Shown here: piece by piece, positions 1-5,444 of the stretch
How positions within the stretch are numbered: the first letter of the stretch is position 1
Layout: each line of letters starts with the position of its first letter
NCBI GenBank assembly: GCA_030043175.1
Contig: JASHYD010001125.1
Location: 1-9,925 of the forward strand
DNA: 9,925 bases
Direction: 5' to 3'
Source of the DNA: Xanthobacteraceae bacterium
GTDB lineage: Bacteria; Pseudomonadota; Alphaproteobacteria; Rhizobiales; Xanthobacteraceae
Position numbers and translations under genes: made by a program
Notes under the pieces: model-generated
The model's database searches: none
What the model was told of the DNA's origin: nothing
The model's input: the letters and a program-made list of their open reading frames with translations, nothing else

Positions 1-521
1 CCTCGGCCCCGCGCTGCCGCATCATTGTCAGCGTTTTCACGCCATCCGGGATTCCGGCGGTCAAGATACGCTGCCAATAGGCTGCGGCTCTCCTCGTCGA
101 ACTCGGCAATAAGACCAATCAGCGCGGACAATTCGAGGGCATCGAGCGATGTGCCCTTGAGACGGCCGGCGACGATCGTGCCGGTCATCGCTCCAGAATC
201 GTGATCAAGGGTCATCTCCAGGAAATTGGAGCGCACACGCGACACTTGGCCCGCACTTTTCTTCTCAAACGGCCAAGAGTAGGGGCGCATCCACGCCGGC
301 AGCCATTCCTGCAGGCCCAGCAGGCTCAATCCCGTCACGCCAAGTGGAAGCGCAAGAAATACCTGTCCACGCACGCCCAAAAATGCGGCACTTGCAAGCG
401 CCACCACGCCCCCCGCAGTTTTGCCGATCTTGATCAGATAGCGTGGATCGCTGCGGGCGAAGGATTTGAGCAGCCACACCACGATTACGAGCGCAAGGAG
501 ACCGATAAACAAGGTCGGCAT
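1..521 (-). CDS. Membrane-anchored DnaJ-like protein, N-terminal part (cut by left edge)
   Basis: The ATG at 521 opens a frame that stays open to the window edge, giving 173 residues. It starts MPTLFIGLLALVIVVWLL, a membrane segment at about residues 3-20. A second hydrophobic stretch spans about 36-70 and may be one or two segments. A soluble part follows with AGQVSRVRSNFLEM, then DHDSGAMTGTIVAGR and SLLAAYLDRRNPGWRE (about residues 147-162). This layout matches rhizobial membrane proteins of about 240 residues that end in a short J domain, which would recruit and stimulate DnaK (Hsp70) at the membrane. The J domain itself would lie beyond the edge, so the HPD motif cannot be checked. The gene begins 2 bp after the stop of the VWA gene, so the two are almost certainly translationally coupled. 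The family call is from remembered similarity; the membrane segments and the coupling are seen directly. Confidence 0.75.
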   Translation of the reverse strand, partial: MPTLFIGLLALVIVVWLLKSFARSDPRYLIKIGKTAGGVVALASAAFLGVRGQVFLALPLGVTGLSLLGLQEWLPAWMRPYSWPFEKKSAGQVSRVRSNFLEMTLDHDSGAMTGTIVAGRLKGTSLDALELSALIGLIAEFDEESRSLLAAYLDRRNPGWRENADNDAAARGR

Positions 522-523
522 GA

Positions 524-1252
524 CTATTTCATCTGCTCCAGAAGCCGCATCGCACCTGTATTGCGCCGCGCCGAAAGATCGCTGAGCGCCTTCAGGCCGC
601 CTGCCGCATAGGCCGCGACGGCGCGAAGCAGTTCCCGCAACTCATGGGCCGCGCCGGTGTTGAAGCGGCAATAGGCGCCCCGCGTCAATCGCGCGATGTT
701 GCGGAATGTCCGCTCGACATCCGGATCATAGCCTTCCTGGAACACGAAGGCTGGAACACTCCGCAGTCCGAGCTCGCCCGCCTTGGCGCAGACTGTGTCC
801 GCCCTCTCCTCCATCGCATCCCCCACATAGACGAGAGCCTGCACCTTGGCCTTTTCGGTTTCGCGGCACGCGTGGCTCAGCACTCTGCAAATTTGGGTTG
901 CACCTTCACGGCAGTCGATCTGCGCCATCAATGCGGCAAGGGCCGCGGGCTCCGAGACCCAGCGCGAAGCCCGGCATTGGCCGATGCCGCGGAAAAAGAC
1001 CAGTTGCACATCGAGTCCGCCAATCGCCTGCGCTTCCAGAAACATCTCGCCTTGAAGCTTGCAGGCCGCTTCCCAGGTGGGCTGCCGGCTCATGGTTGCG
1101 TCGAGCGCGAAGATCAAACGGCCGCGTGTCGATGGTTGGGCACGCTCGATCGTGTGCACGCGTTTAAGGAACGCATCGATCTCGGTACGAGAAGACGACC
1201 CGGTGCCCTTTGCGGCCGGCACCGGTGCGCGATCGTCCGGAGAGTTCGCCAT
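524..1252 (-). CDS. VWA-domain protein, first gene of a pair with a DnaJ-like gene
   Basis: This is a 242-residue cytosolic protein with no signal peptide or membrane segment. After a short polar N-terminus (about 1-42) comes a von Willebrand factor A fold. The strand GRLIFALDATMS carries the MIDAS-like D51-x-T-x-S55 (the usual form is DxSxS), a possible MIDAS threonine is T119 in EGATQI, and the later aspartate is D145 in VYVGDAMEE. The C-terminal helices (about 200-242) include ELRELLRAVAAYAAGGLKAL. I chose the ATG at 1252 because the sequence upstream in the same frame looks non-coding and an AAGG lies 9 bp before it. Close homologues that I recall in Bradyrhizobium share this size and also precede a DnaJ-like gene. 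A metal-dependent protein-binding role with the downstream chaperone is an inference; the substrate is unknown. Confidence 0.82.
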   Translation of the reverse strand: MANSPDDRAPVPAAKGTGSSSRTEIDAFLKRVHTIERAQPSTRGRLIFALDATMSRQPTWEAACKLQGEMFLEAQAIGGLDVQLVFFRGIGQCRASRWVSEPAALAALMAQIDCREGATQICRVLSHACRETEKAKVQALVYVGDAMEERADTVCAKAGELGLRSVPAFVFQEGYDPDVERTFRNIARLTRGAYCRFNTGAAHELRELLRAVAAYAAGGLKALSDLSARRNTGAMRLLEQMK

Positions 1253-1789
1253 GCCTGGGGACCTTTTTGCGAGTGCTTTTGCTTGCCAATGCCTTGTTGG
1301 TCGAGATCGGATTCGGCCCCCGGTGCAGGCTCCTATAAGGTGGCCGTCGCCTCGGTCCTGCGCAATGGGTGTCGCTTCCGCCATGGGCAAGCGCAGCAAC
1401 TCTAACCCGGATTGAGCGCCAGCGAAATCCGGGACCGCCTGCCGCCAGACGCGAAATCCAACTGTTGTCCTGCCGTCAGCTCGGTCGGAAAAGCGTCGCT
1501 CTGCGGTACGTACGGTTGCCTCCACCAGGAGTCGGACCCCCGCGACAAGGTGCAACCTTCACTTGCTCAAACGCTTCGCCAACGACGTCAGCAGGGGGGC
1601 AACTACCGGGTCTCTTGCGAGGCATGTGTGCCGGCGAGGCTTCCGGCTACGCGGTATCATCAGACCTGCAGGCAAAGGCGATGTCGCTAATCCCATTGAT
1701 CTTGCGTGAACTTTCGTCCGCCCTGGCAATTCCCCCGTTTGCGAATGAAGTGGGAAGATCGCAGCCGGATGTCTCGTCGATCAGCCGAG
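1253..1789. other. Gene-free stretch upstream of the VWA gene
   Basis: About 540 bases with no frame I can support. Frames on both strands stay open for up to about 170 codons, but their products are rich in Arg, Pro, Ser and Gly without any recognisable motif, as expected from chance frames in GC-rich DNA. The VWA frame can be read back to 1555, but that extension has no family resemblance. The promoter of the VWA pair should lie here; I see no clear -35/-10 pair. Confidence 0.5.
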
Positions 1790-1811
1790 AAAAACCCGGG
1801 CATCCCCCGGG
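1790..1811 (-). terminator. Terminator-like hairpin, minus strand (1 of 4)
   Basis: Read on the minus strand, CCCGGG (1806-1811) pairs with CCCGGG (1795-1800) across a 5-base loop, and five T follow at once (1794-1790). It has the form of a rho-independent terminator for leftward transcription. No gene ends just upstream of it. Confidence 0.5.
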
Positions 1812-1899
1812 GGGCCGGAAAGCCGGTCGCCCGTCGAGCCAAATCCGCCGCCTCGCGGGCGACACCAACCCAGGATATTCCCTACCATGACACCACAAT

Positions 1900-1933
1900 A
1901 AAAAGCCCGCGTCCCCGGGGCGGTGGCGCGGGC
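1900..1933 (-). terminator. Terminator-like hairpin, minus strand (2 of 4)
   Basis: Plus-strand arms GCCCGCG (1905-1911) and CGCGGGC (1927-1933) form a 7-bp stem. The loop contains a further CCCCGGGG palindrome (1913-1920). On the minus strand the stem is followed by TTTTT (1904-1900). The arm sequence GCCCGCG recurs in the hairpin at 2115-2140. Confidence 0.55.
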
Positions 1934-1947
1934 CAGTATGGGCTTGT

Positions 1948-1966
1948 GATCATCTCTATGATGATC
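1948..1966. repeat. Perfect 7-bp inverted repeat
   Basis: GATCATC (1948-1954) and GATGATC (1960-1966) are separated by TCTAT. It lies between two terminator-like hairpins. It could be an operator or part of a structured transcript; neither can be told from the sequence. Confidence 0.35.
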
Positions 1967-2017
1967 GGGATTGATGGTGCGCCGTGTTGTTGGCGCGAAT
2001 GAGGCGCAGCGCACGGC

Positions 2018-2054
2018 AAAAAGCCCCGCGCTGCATCCCTCGGGGAGCCGCGCG
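2018..2054 (-). terminator. Terminator-like hairpin, minus strand (3 of 4)
   Basis: This is a two-part stem. CGCGC (2027-2031) pairs with GCGCG (2050-2054), and inside it TCCC (2036-2039) pairs with GGGA (2043-2046) across a 3-base loop. On the minus strand the stem is followed, after GGGC, by TTTTT (2022-2018). It is weaker than the other hairpins of the cluster because of the internal loop. Confidence 0.4.
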
Positions 2055-2068
2055 ATCTTGCGTGAGTG

Positions 2069-2088
2069 GGCCGGCTGCACACCCGGCC
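2069..2088. repeat. 6-bp inverted repeat between terminator-like hairpins
   Basis: GGCCGG (2069-2074) and CCGGCC (2083-2088) flank an 8-base loop. There is no T tract on either side, so it is not a terminator by itself. It is part of the hairpin-dense stretch 1790-2245. Confidence 0.35.
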
Positions 2089-2107
2089 TATGGCCAGCCA
2101 CCTTGGC

Positions 2108-2140
2108 AAAAGAAGCCCGCGCACGAGTGGCAGCGCGGGC
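2108..2140 (-). terminator. Terminator-like hairpin, minus strand (4 of 4, strongest)
   Basis: GCCCGCGC (2115-2122) and GCGCGGGC (2133-2140) form a perfect 8-bp GC stem with a 10-base loop. On the minus strand it is followed by TTCTTTT (2114-2108). It would stop leftward transcription about 90 bases after the end of the weak reading frame at 2232-2492. Confidence 0.6.
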
Positions 2141-2188
2141 GAGTGAGCACTATGCACCATCCCTTGATGGATGATTGGCTCGATGTTG

Positions 2189-2245
2189 TGCGCGGTAGCG
2201 GGAGCTGTCCACTGGTCGCAGTGGCGCGTGCTCAGATGCCGCGCA
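2189..2245. repeat. Nested inverted repeats
   Basis: The outer arms TGCGCGG (2189-2195) and CCGCGCA (2239-2245) enclose a small perfect hairpin, CCACTG (2209-2214) with CAGTGG (2219-2224) and loop GTCG. The shape suggests a folded RNA or terminator region. It overlaps the 3' end of the weak frame at 2232-2492. There is no T tract beside either stem. Confidence 0.35.
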
Positions 2246-2492
2246 GCACTTTACAGCGCCGACCCTGCCGCGGGGTGGCGACCCGCTGCCAAGCGAACCA
2301 CGACGTCATTCGCACCGAAGCGGATGAGAGCCGATTGACCAGCGGGCCGCCGGTTTCGACGATTATCTTCTTCCTCGACGACATCATCTCCATTAGCACA
2401 AGAGCGATCGCTGCAATGTGTGCCGAGGTGCCGCGGCGGCGGCGAGTCACATGATCGTTGCGGATGCGAGCCGCGGCCGTCCGCATAATCAA
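2232..2492 (-). CDS. Small hypothetical protein, doubtful
   Basis: An 86-codon frame opens with TTG at 2492 (an ATG follows two codons later); an AGGG lies 7 bp before the TTG. By hand count roughly three quarters of its codons end in G or C, in keeping with real genes of the region. The middle part, with IAAIALVLMEMM then SSRKKIIVETGGPLV, reads more like protein than the other frames here. It ends KVLRGI. I recognise no family. The high Arg content, non-ATG start and lack of a clear promoter argue against it. Downstream lie the nested dyad at 2189-2245 and the strong minus-strand hairpin at 2108-2140, which would suit a short leftward transcript. It could equally be a gene remnant or chance. 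Confidence 0.25.
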   Translation of the reverse strand: MIMRTAAARIRNDHVTRRRRGTSAHIAAIALVLMEMMSSRKKIIVETGGPLVNRLSSASVRMTSWFAWQRVATPRQGRRCKVLRGI

Positions 2493-2920
2493 TCTTGAAC
2501 CCTATCGCGCCATTGCTTAGCGACGAACGCGGCGGTGCTCGCATTCCTCCACCTGCTCAACAGCAGCGCAAAACCTAAAGCCGGCACACGACAAGGCAGC
2601 GGCTGCGCATGCGCAAGCCAAGCAGAGGTTGCCAGCAATGACAAACCGCGGGCATACGATAAAGATGTGAAGGTATAAAGGCAGAACCGCGCGGCGCATT
2701 CTGCCCTTGATGCCGATGCCCAACTCGATCAGCGGACGGCCGCGCTCGATGTTCGCGCGCAGCCACTGCAGGAAACTCGGCGCCGTTCACCACTGCATTG
2801 CCAAGAGGCTACAGCGGCCGCGCGCCGGGGCGACAAATCTGCGCAACTGAGAAGGCAGATGCACTCGCCAAGGACGCGCTGCAGCTCATGACTCTCGGTT
2901 GACATATCTCACGATGAATA
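2493..2920. other. Degenerate stretch with coding-like fragments, possible gene remnant
   Basis: There is no intact gene. On the minus strand, 2786 down to about 2700 encodes SFLQWLRANIERGRPLIEL followed by GIGIKGRM, with strongly GC-ending codons. A TGA (2789-2787) lies just upstream in frame, and after about 2690 the text turns Cys- and Ala-rich and loses sense. In another minus frame, an ATG at 2905 opens a 58-codon frame starting MSTESHELQRVLGEC; a frameshift would be needed to join the two. The plus strand also has coding-like pieces, such as ADALAKDALQLMTLG before a stop near 2900. I recognise no family. Decay of an old gene is the likeliest reading. Confidence 0.25.
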
Positions 2921-2958
2921 GCGGCCACACGCCACCATCGCCGGTGGCGCGTGGCCGC
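2921..2958 (-). terminator. Hairpin terminator of the PQQ dehydrogenase gene
   Basis: Arms at 2921-2936 and 2943-2958 (16 bases each, loop 6) lie 75 bp after the stop of the dehydrogenase gene. In the minus-strand RNA every position pairs, with one G-U. In the plus-strand RNA the same position would be an A-C mismatch, so the structure suits leftward transcription. No T tract follows, so termination may need Rho, or the stem may protect the mRNA 3' end. Confidence 0.6.
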
Positions 2959-3032
2959 ATCAACAGTTGCCGCCGATATTTGGGTCAAGATCGCCAGCGC
3001 AACCATTTGATGACGCTGGCGATTTTCGTATG

Positions 3033-5186
3033 TCAGTTCGGCAGGCTAAAGGCGATGTACTCACCCGAATAGCTGCCACCGCTGACCGCCACGACGATGT
3101 ACTGTTTGCCGTCCACCATGTACGTCATCGGGTTGCCGCTTTGAGGCGCCGGCATGAACACGGCGCCGACTTGCTGGCCGGTCGCCTTGTCGTAGGCCCG
3201 CAGCATGGCCCCGTGCGGGTGCTCGGGCGTCGTGGTCGCTATGGGATCGCCCATGACCACCAGGGTCTTGGTGATGGCTAATCCGACGCCCGAGGTTTGC
3301 GCCTGGCCGGTCTTGGCAATGTTGAGCCCCTTGAGTGCCGGGTGATTGCGCACCTGATCGGGGGTGTCGCCATGCGCCACCTGCCACTTGAGCTGGCCCT
3401 TATCGAGGTCGATCGCCGCAAGCAGGCCGTAGGGAGGCTTGACGATTGGCAGCCCCTCGACGTTCAGGCCGCCGAAGCCGCCCGGAGGAGGAGGTGCGTC
3501 GGCCGCCGCCGAATTGGTCCGCGCCAGGCGCGCCCGCGCTGCGGTCTGAGGCGCGCCAGCGGCGCAGCAATCGCCTGGCCCCAGCACCACCCGGAACTGC
3601 TGTCCGGCGACGCCCTGAACGTACCTGATGTCCGAGAATTCGTCGGGTGTCGCAACCAGCGACCGCACGCTGGGCGTATTGCCGGCCGGCATATAGGCGA
3701 TGTGGGTTTCTGGATCGTACCCGAACCCTGGCCAGTTCGTTGCGGTGCCGGAAACGATGGCCCCGAGGGTTGCCTTGACATCGCCGAGGACGCCTGGCGC
3801 AAACGCCGACTCCACCACCTTGTATCGCTTGAGAACATCCAACCCCTTCTGCCGCAGCTCAGGCGTGAAGTCGATCACGTCGTCGGGCATCTTGAGGAAG
3901 TTGCGGGCATAGCGCAGCGAGTCGGGCGGGACGGGCTGCGTCGGCGACGTCTTTTCGCCCGGGACATCGGACTGCGGTACCGGCCTCTCTTCGATCGGCC
4001 ATACCGGCTGGCCGGTCACGCGATCGAAGACATAGAGCCAGCCCTGCTTGGAAGCGACCGACACCGCTTTGACGGCACGACCGTTGACGTTGATGTCGGA
4101 AAGGATCGGCGCCGACGTCATGTCCCAGTTCCAGATCGGATGATGGACAAACTGGAAGTGCCATTTGCGCACGCCGGTTTTCAGATCGACCGCCACCAGG
4201 CTTTCGGCGAACAGATTGGTGCCAGGCCGATGGCCGCCGTAAAAGTCCGATGTCGGCGTCTCAACCGGGATGTAGACGAGGCCGAGCTCTTCATCGACCG
4301 TCATGTGGGCCCAGACTCCGGTGTTGCCGTTGTCCCGCCAGGAACCGTTTTCCCACGTCTCGTTGCCGAACTCGCCGGGGCGGGGAATCGTGTCGAAGCG
4401 CCACAGCTGCTTGCCGGTCCGCACGTCGAAGGCGCGCACCACGCCTTTGGTGTTGTTGTGCGTCGGCACGGTCGCCCCCTCGCGCATGGAGGAGCCCACA
4501 ATCACCACGTCGCCGGTCACGGTCGGTGCGGCGTGGATGCCGATCTCGCCGCCCTCCAGGTCGATCTGCTCGTTATCGCCCTTCACGACGCCGACCTTGA
4601 TGTCGAGGATGCCGTTGTCGCCGAAGGTGGGGACCAGAGCGCCGGTCTTGGCGTTCAGCTCAACCAGGCGATAGCCGGTGGTGACATAGATGACGCGCTC
4701 GTCCCCGCGACCGTCGGTCCAGTAGGAAACGCCGCGACCCGACAATTGCCGCGCGGAGACCTCGGCGCGATGGCCTTCACGCAGGCTGTGCGACCAGATC
4801 AGTTCGCCGGTCTTGCCGTCGAGCGCGACGACAGAGCGCCGCGTGCCGGCTGTCGTATAGAGCACGCCTTTGACCATGATCGGCGTGCCCTCGAGCTTGT
4901 ATTCCGGATAGGGACCGAAGGCGTCGGTCTTGAACCGCCACGCCACCTGCAGGTTATTGAAGTTCGATGCGTTGATCTGGTCGAGCGGCGAGTACCTGGT
5001 GAATTTCACGTCAGCGCCGTTGGTCGGCCATTCGCCATTCTTGGTCGAAGGCTGCCCCTGCGTGGCGAATTGCGGCGGTACCGGCGTCCCGACAAACGTC
5101 TGGGCGGAGACCTGCGGGACAACGCATATGAGCCCGCCGGCAGCCAACACCAGCGCGGACACGGATTGAAGAAATTTTCGCGGCAT
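3033..5186 (-). CDS. Exported PQQ-dependent dehydrogenase, glucose-dehydrogenase-like group
   Basis: This 717-residue periplasmic quinoprotein should oxidise an alcohol, sugar or polyol with PQQ and pass electrons to the respiratory chain. The ATG at 5186 has GGGAG 7 bp upstream; the 13 codons before it lack a signal. MPRKFLQSVSALVLAAGG starts a Sec signal peptide, cleaved near residue 28 (VSA/Q). An eight-bladed propeller follows, with blade motifs such as GELIWSHSL, GKQLWRFDT and GQPVWPIEERPVPQ. Unlike E. coli Gcd it lacks the N-terminal membrane domain, and it has no cytochrome c domain (no CxxCH). Against Gcd as I recall it, K380 matches the PQQ-contacting Lys493, but N353 (HHPIWNWD) sits where catalytic Asp466 is, and W156 replaces His262. 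It carries adjacent cysteines C540-C541 and a Pro/Ala linker (about 543-573). The substrate is unknown; simple glucose oxidation should not be assumed. Confidence 0.88.
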   Translation of the reverse strand: MPRKFLQSVSALVLAAGGLICVVPQVSAQTFVGTPVPPQFATQGQPSTKNGEWPTNGADVKFTRYSPLDQINASNFNNLQVAWRFKTDAFGPYPEYKLEGTPIMVKGVLYTTAGTRRSVVALDGKTGELIWSHSLREGHRAEVSARQLSGRGVSYWTDGRGDERVIYVTTGYRLVELNAKTGALVPTFGDNGILDIKVGVVKGDNEQIDLEGGEIGIHAAPTVTGDVVIVGSSMREGATVPTHNNTKGVVRAFDVRTGKQLWRFDTIPRPGEFGNETWENGSWRDNGNTGVWAHMTVDEELGLVYIPVETPTSDFYGGHRPGTNLFAESLVAVDLKTGVRKWHFQFVHHPIWNWDMTSAPILSDINVNGRAVKAVSVASKQGWLYVFDRVTGQPVWPIEERPVPQSDVPGEKTSPTQPVPPDSLRYARNFLKMPDDVIDFTPELRQKGLDVLKRYKVVESAFAPGVLGDVKATLGAIVSGTATNWPGFGYDPETHIAYMPAGNTPSVRSLVATPDEFSDIRYVQGVAGQQFRVVLGPGDCCAAGAPQTAARARLARTNSAAADAPPPPGGFGGLNVEGLPIVKPPYGLLAAIDLDKGQLKWQVAHGDTPDQVRNHPALKGLNIAKTGQAQTSGVGLAITKTLVVMGDPIATTTPEHPHGAMLRAYDKATGQQVGAVFMPAPQSGNPMTYMVDGKQYIVVAVSGGSYSGEYIAFSLPN

Positions 5187-5251
5187 CGTTTCGCTCCCAG
5201 ATTTGCGAGTTTTTCGCTGACGCACAGAGCTTTTTAAAAGACGGCGTCACG

Positions 5252-5280
5252 ACTATAGGGCAAAACCTGTCGCGCTCCAA
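5252..5280 (-). promoter_or_regulatory. Candidate sigma-70-type promoter of the PQQ dehydrogenase gene
   Basis: On the minus strand TTGGAG (5280-5275) and TATAGT (5257-5252) are spaced by 17 bases. The -10 box matches TATAAT at five of six positions; the -35 box is weak. Transcription would begin near 5245, giving a leader of about 60 bases before the ATG at 5186. Confidence 0.4.
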
Positions 5281-5350
5281 TGTATGTTCCGCCCGGCCTC
5301 GTTGCCCTCGCGACCCCCGCGCCTTGGGCCGTCAAGGCCGCGCCGTTGAT

Positions 5351-5379
5351 GTCGGCACGCACAACACGTGCGACCCGAC
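5351..5379. repeat. Imperfect 12-bp inverted repeat
   Basis: The arms 5351-5362 and 5368-5379 pair at 10 of 12 positions around a 2-base internal mismatch, with loop AACAC. It lies between the zinc-ribbon gene's end (5445) and the PQQ gene's promoter. It could be the end of the upstream transcript or an operator; no T tract follows on either strand. Confidence 0.35.
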
Positions 5380-5444
5380 ACGCCGCGGATAAAGGCCGAC
5401 GCTAAGCGCCAGCGGACAGGAATGGCCGGTCGAACGAGTTTATT

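Noticed and set aside
644..1405. 253-codon plus-strand frame over the VWA gene
   Set aside because: It is the antisense shadow of a VWA domain with MIDAS residues and shows no family features of its own.
1253..1555. 101-codon N-terminal extension of the VWA protein
   Set aside because: The extension lacks resemblance to VWA homologues, and the ATG at 1252 has an acceptable ribosome site and fits the usual length.
1369..1890. 173-codon plus-strand frame in the gene-poor region
   Set aside because: No motif, Pro/Arg/Ser-rich text and no ribosome site. It also runs into the minus-strand terminator-like hairpin at 1790.
1882..2160. 92-codon minus-strand frame across the terminator cluster
   Set aside because: It translates through three terminator-like hairpins, so it cannot be an ordinary gene.
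1253..3032. tRNA, insertion sequence or phage attachment site in the gene-poor region
   Set aside because: I found no TpsiC-arm consensus, no transposase motif, and no terminal inverted repeats with target duplication.
3297..5237. 646-codon open frame on the plus strand opposite the PQQ dehydrogenase
   Set aside because: It lies antisense to a clear gene. Its product is rich in Arg, His, Asp, Val and Gly with no motif, which is what the complement of GC-ending codons gives.
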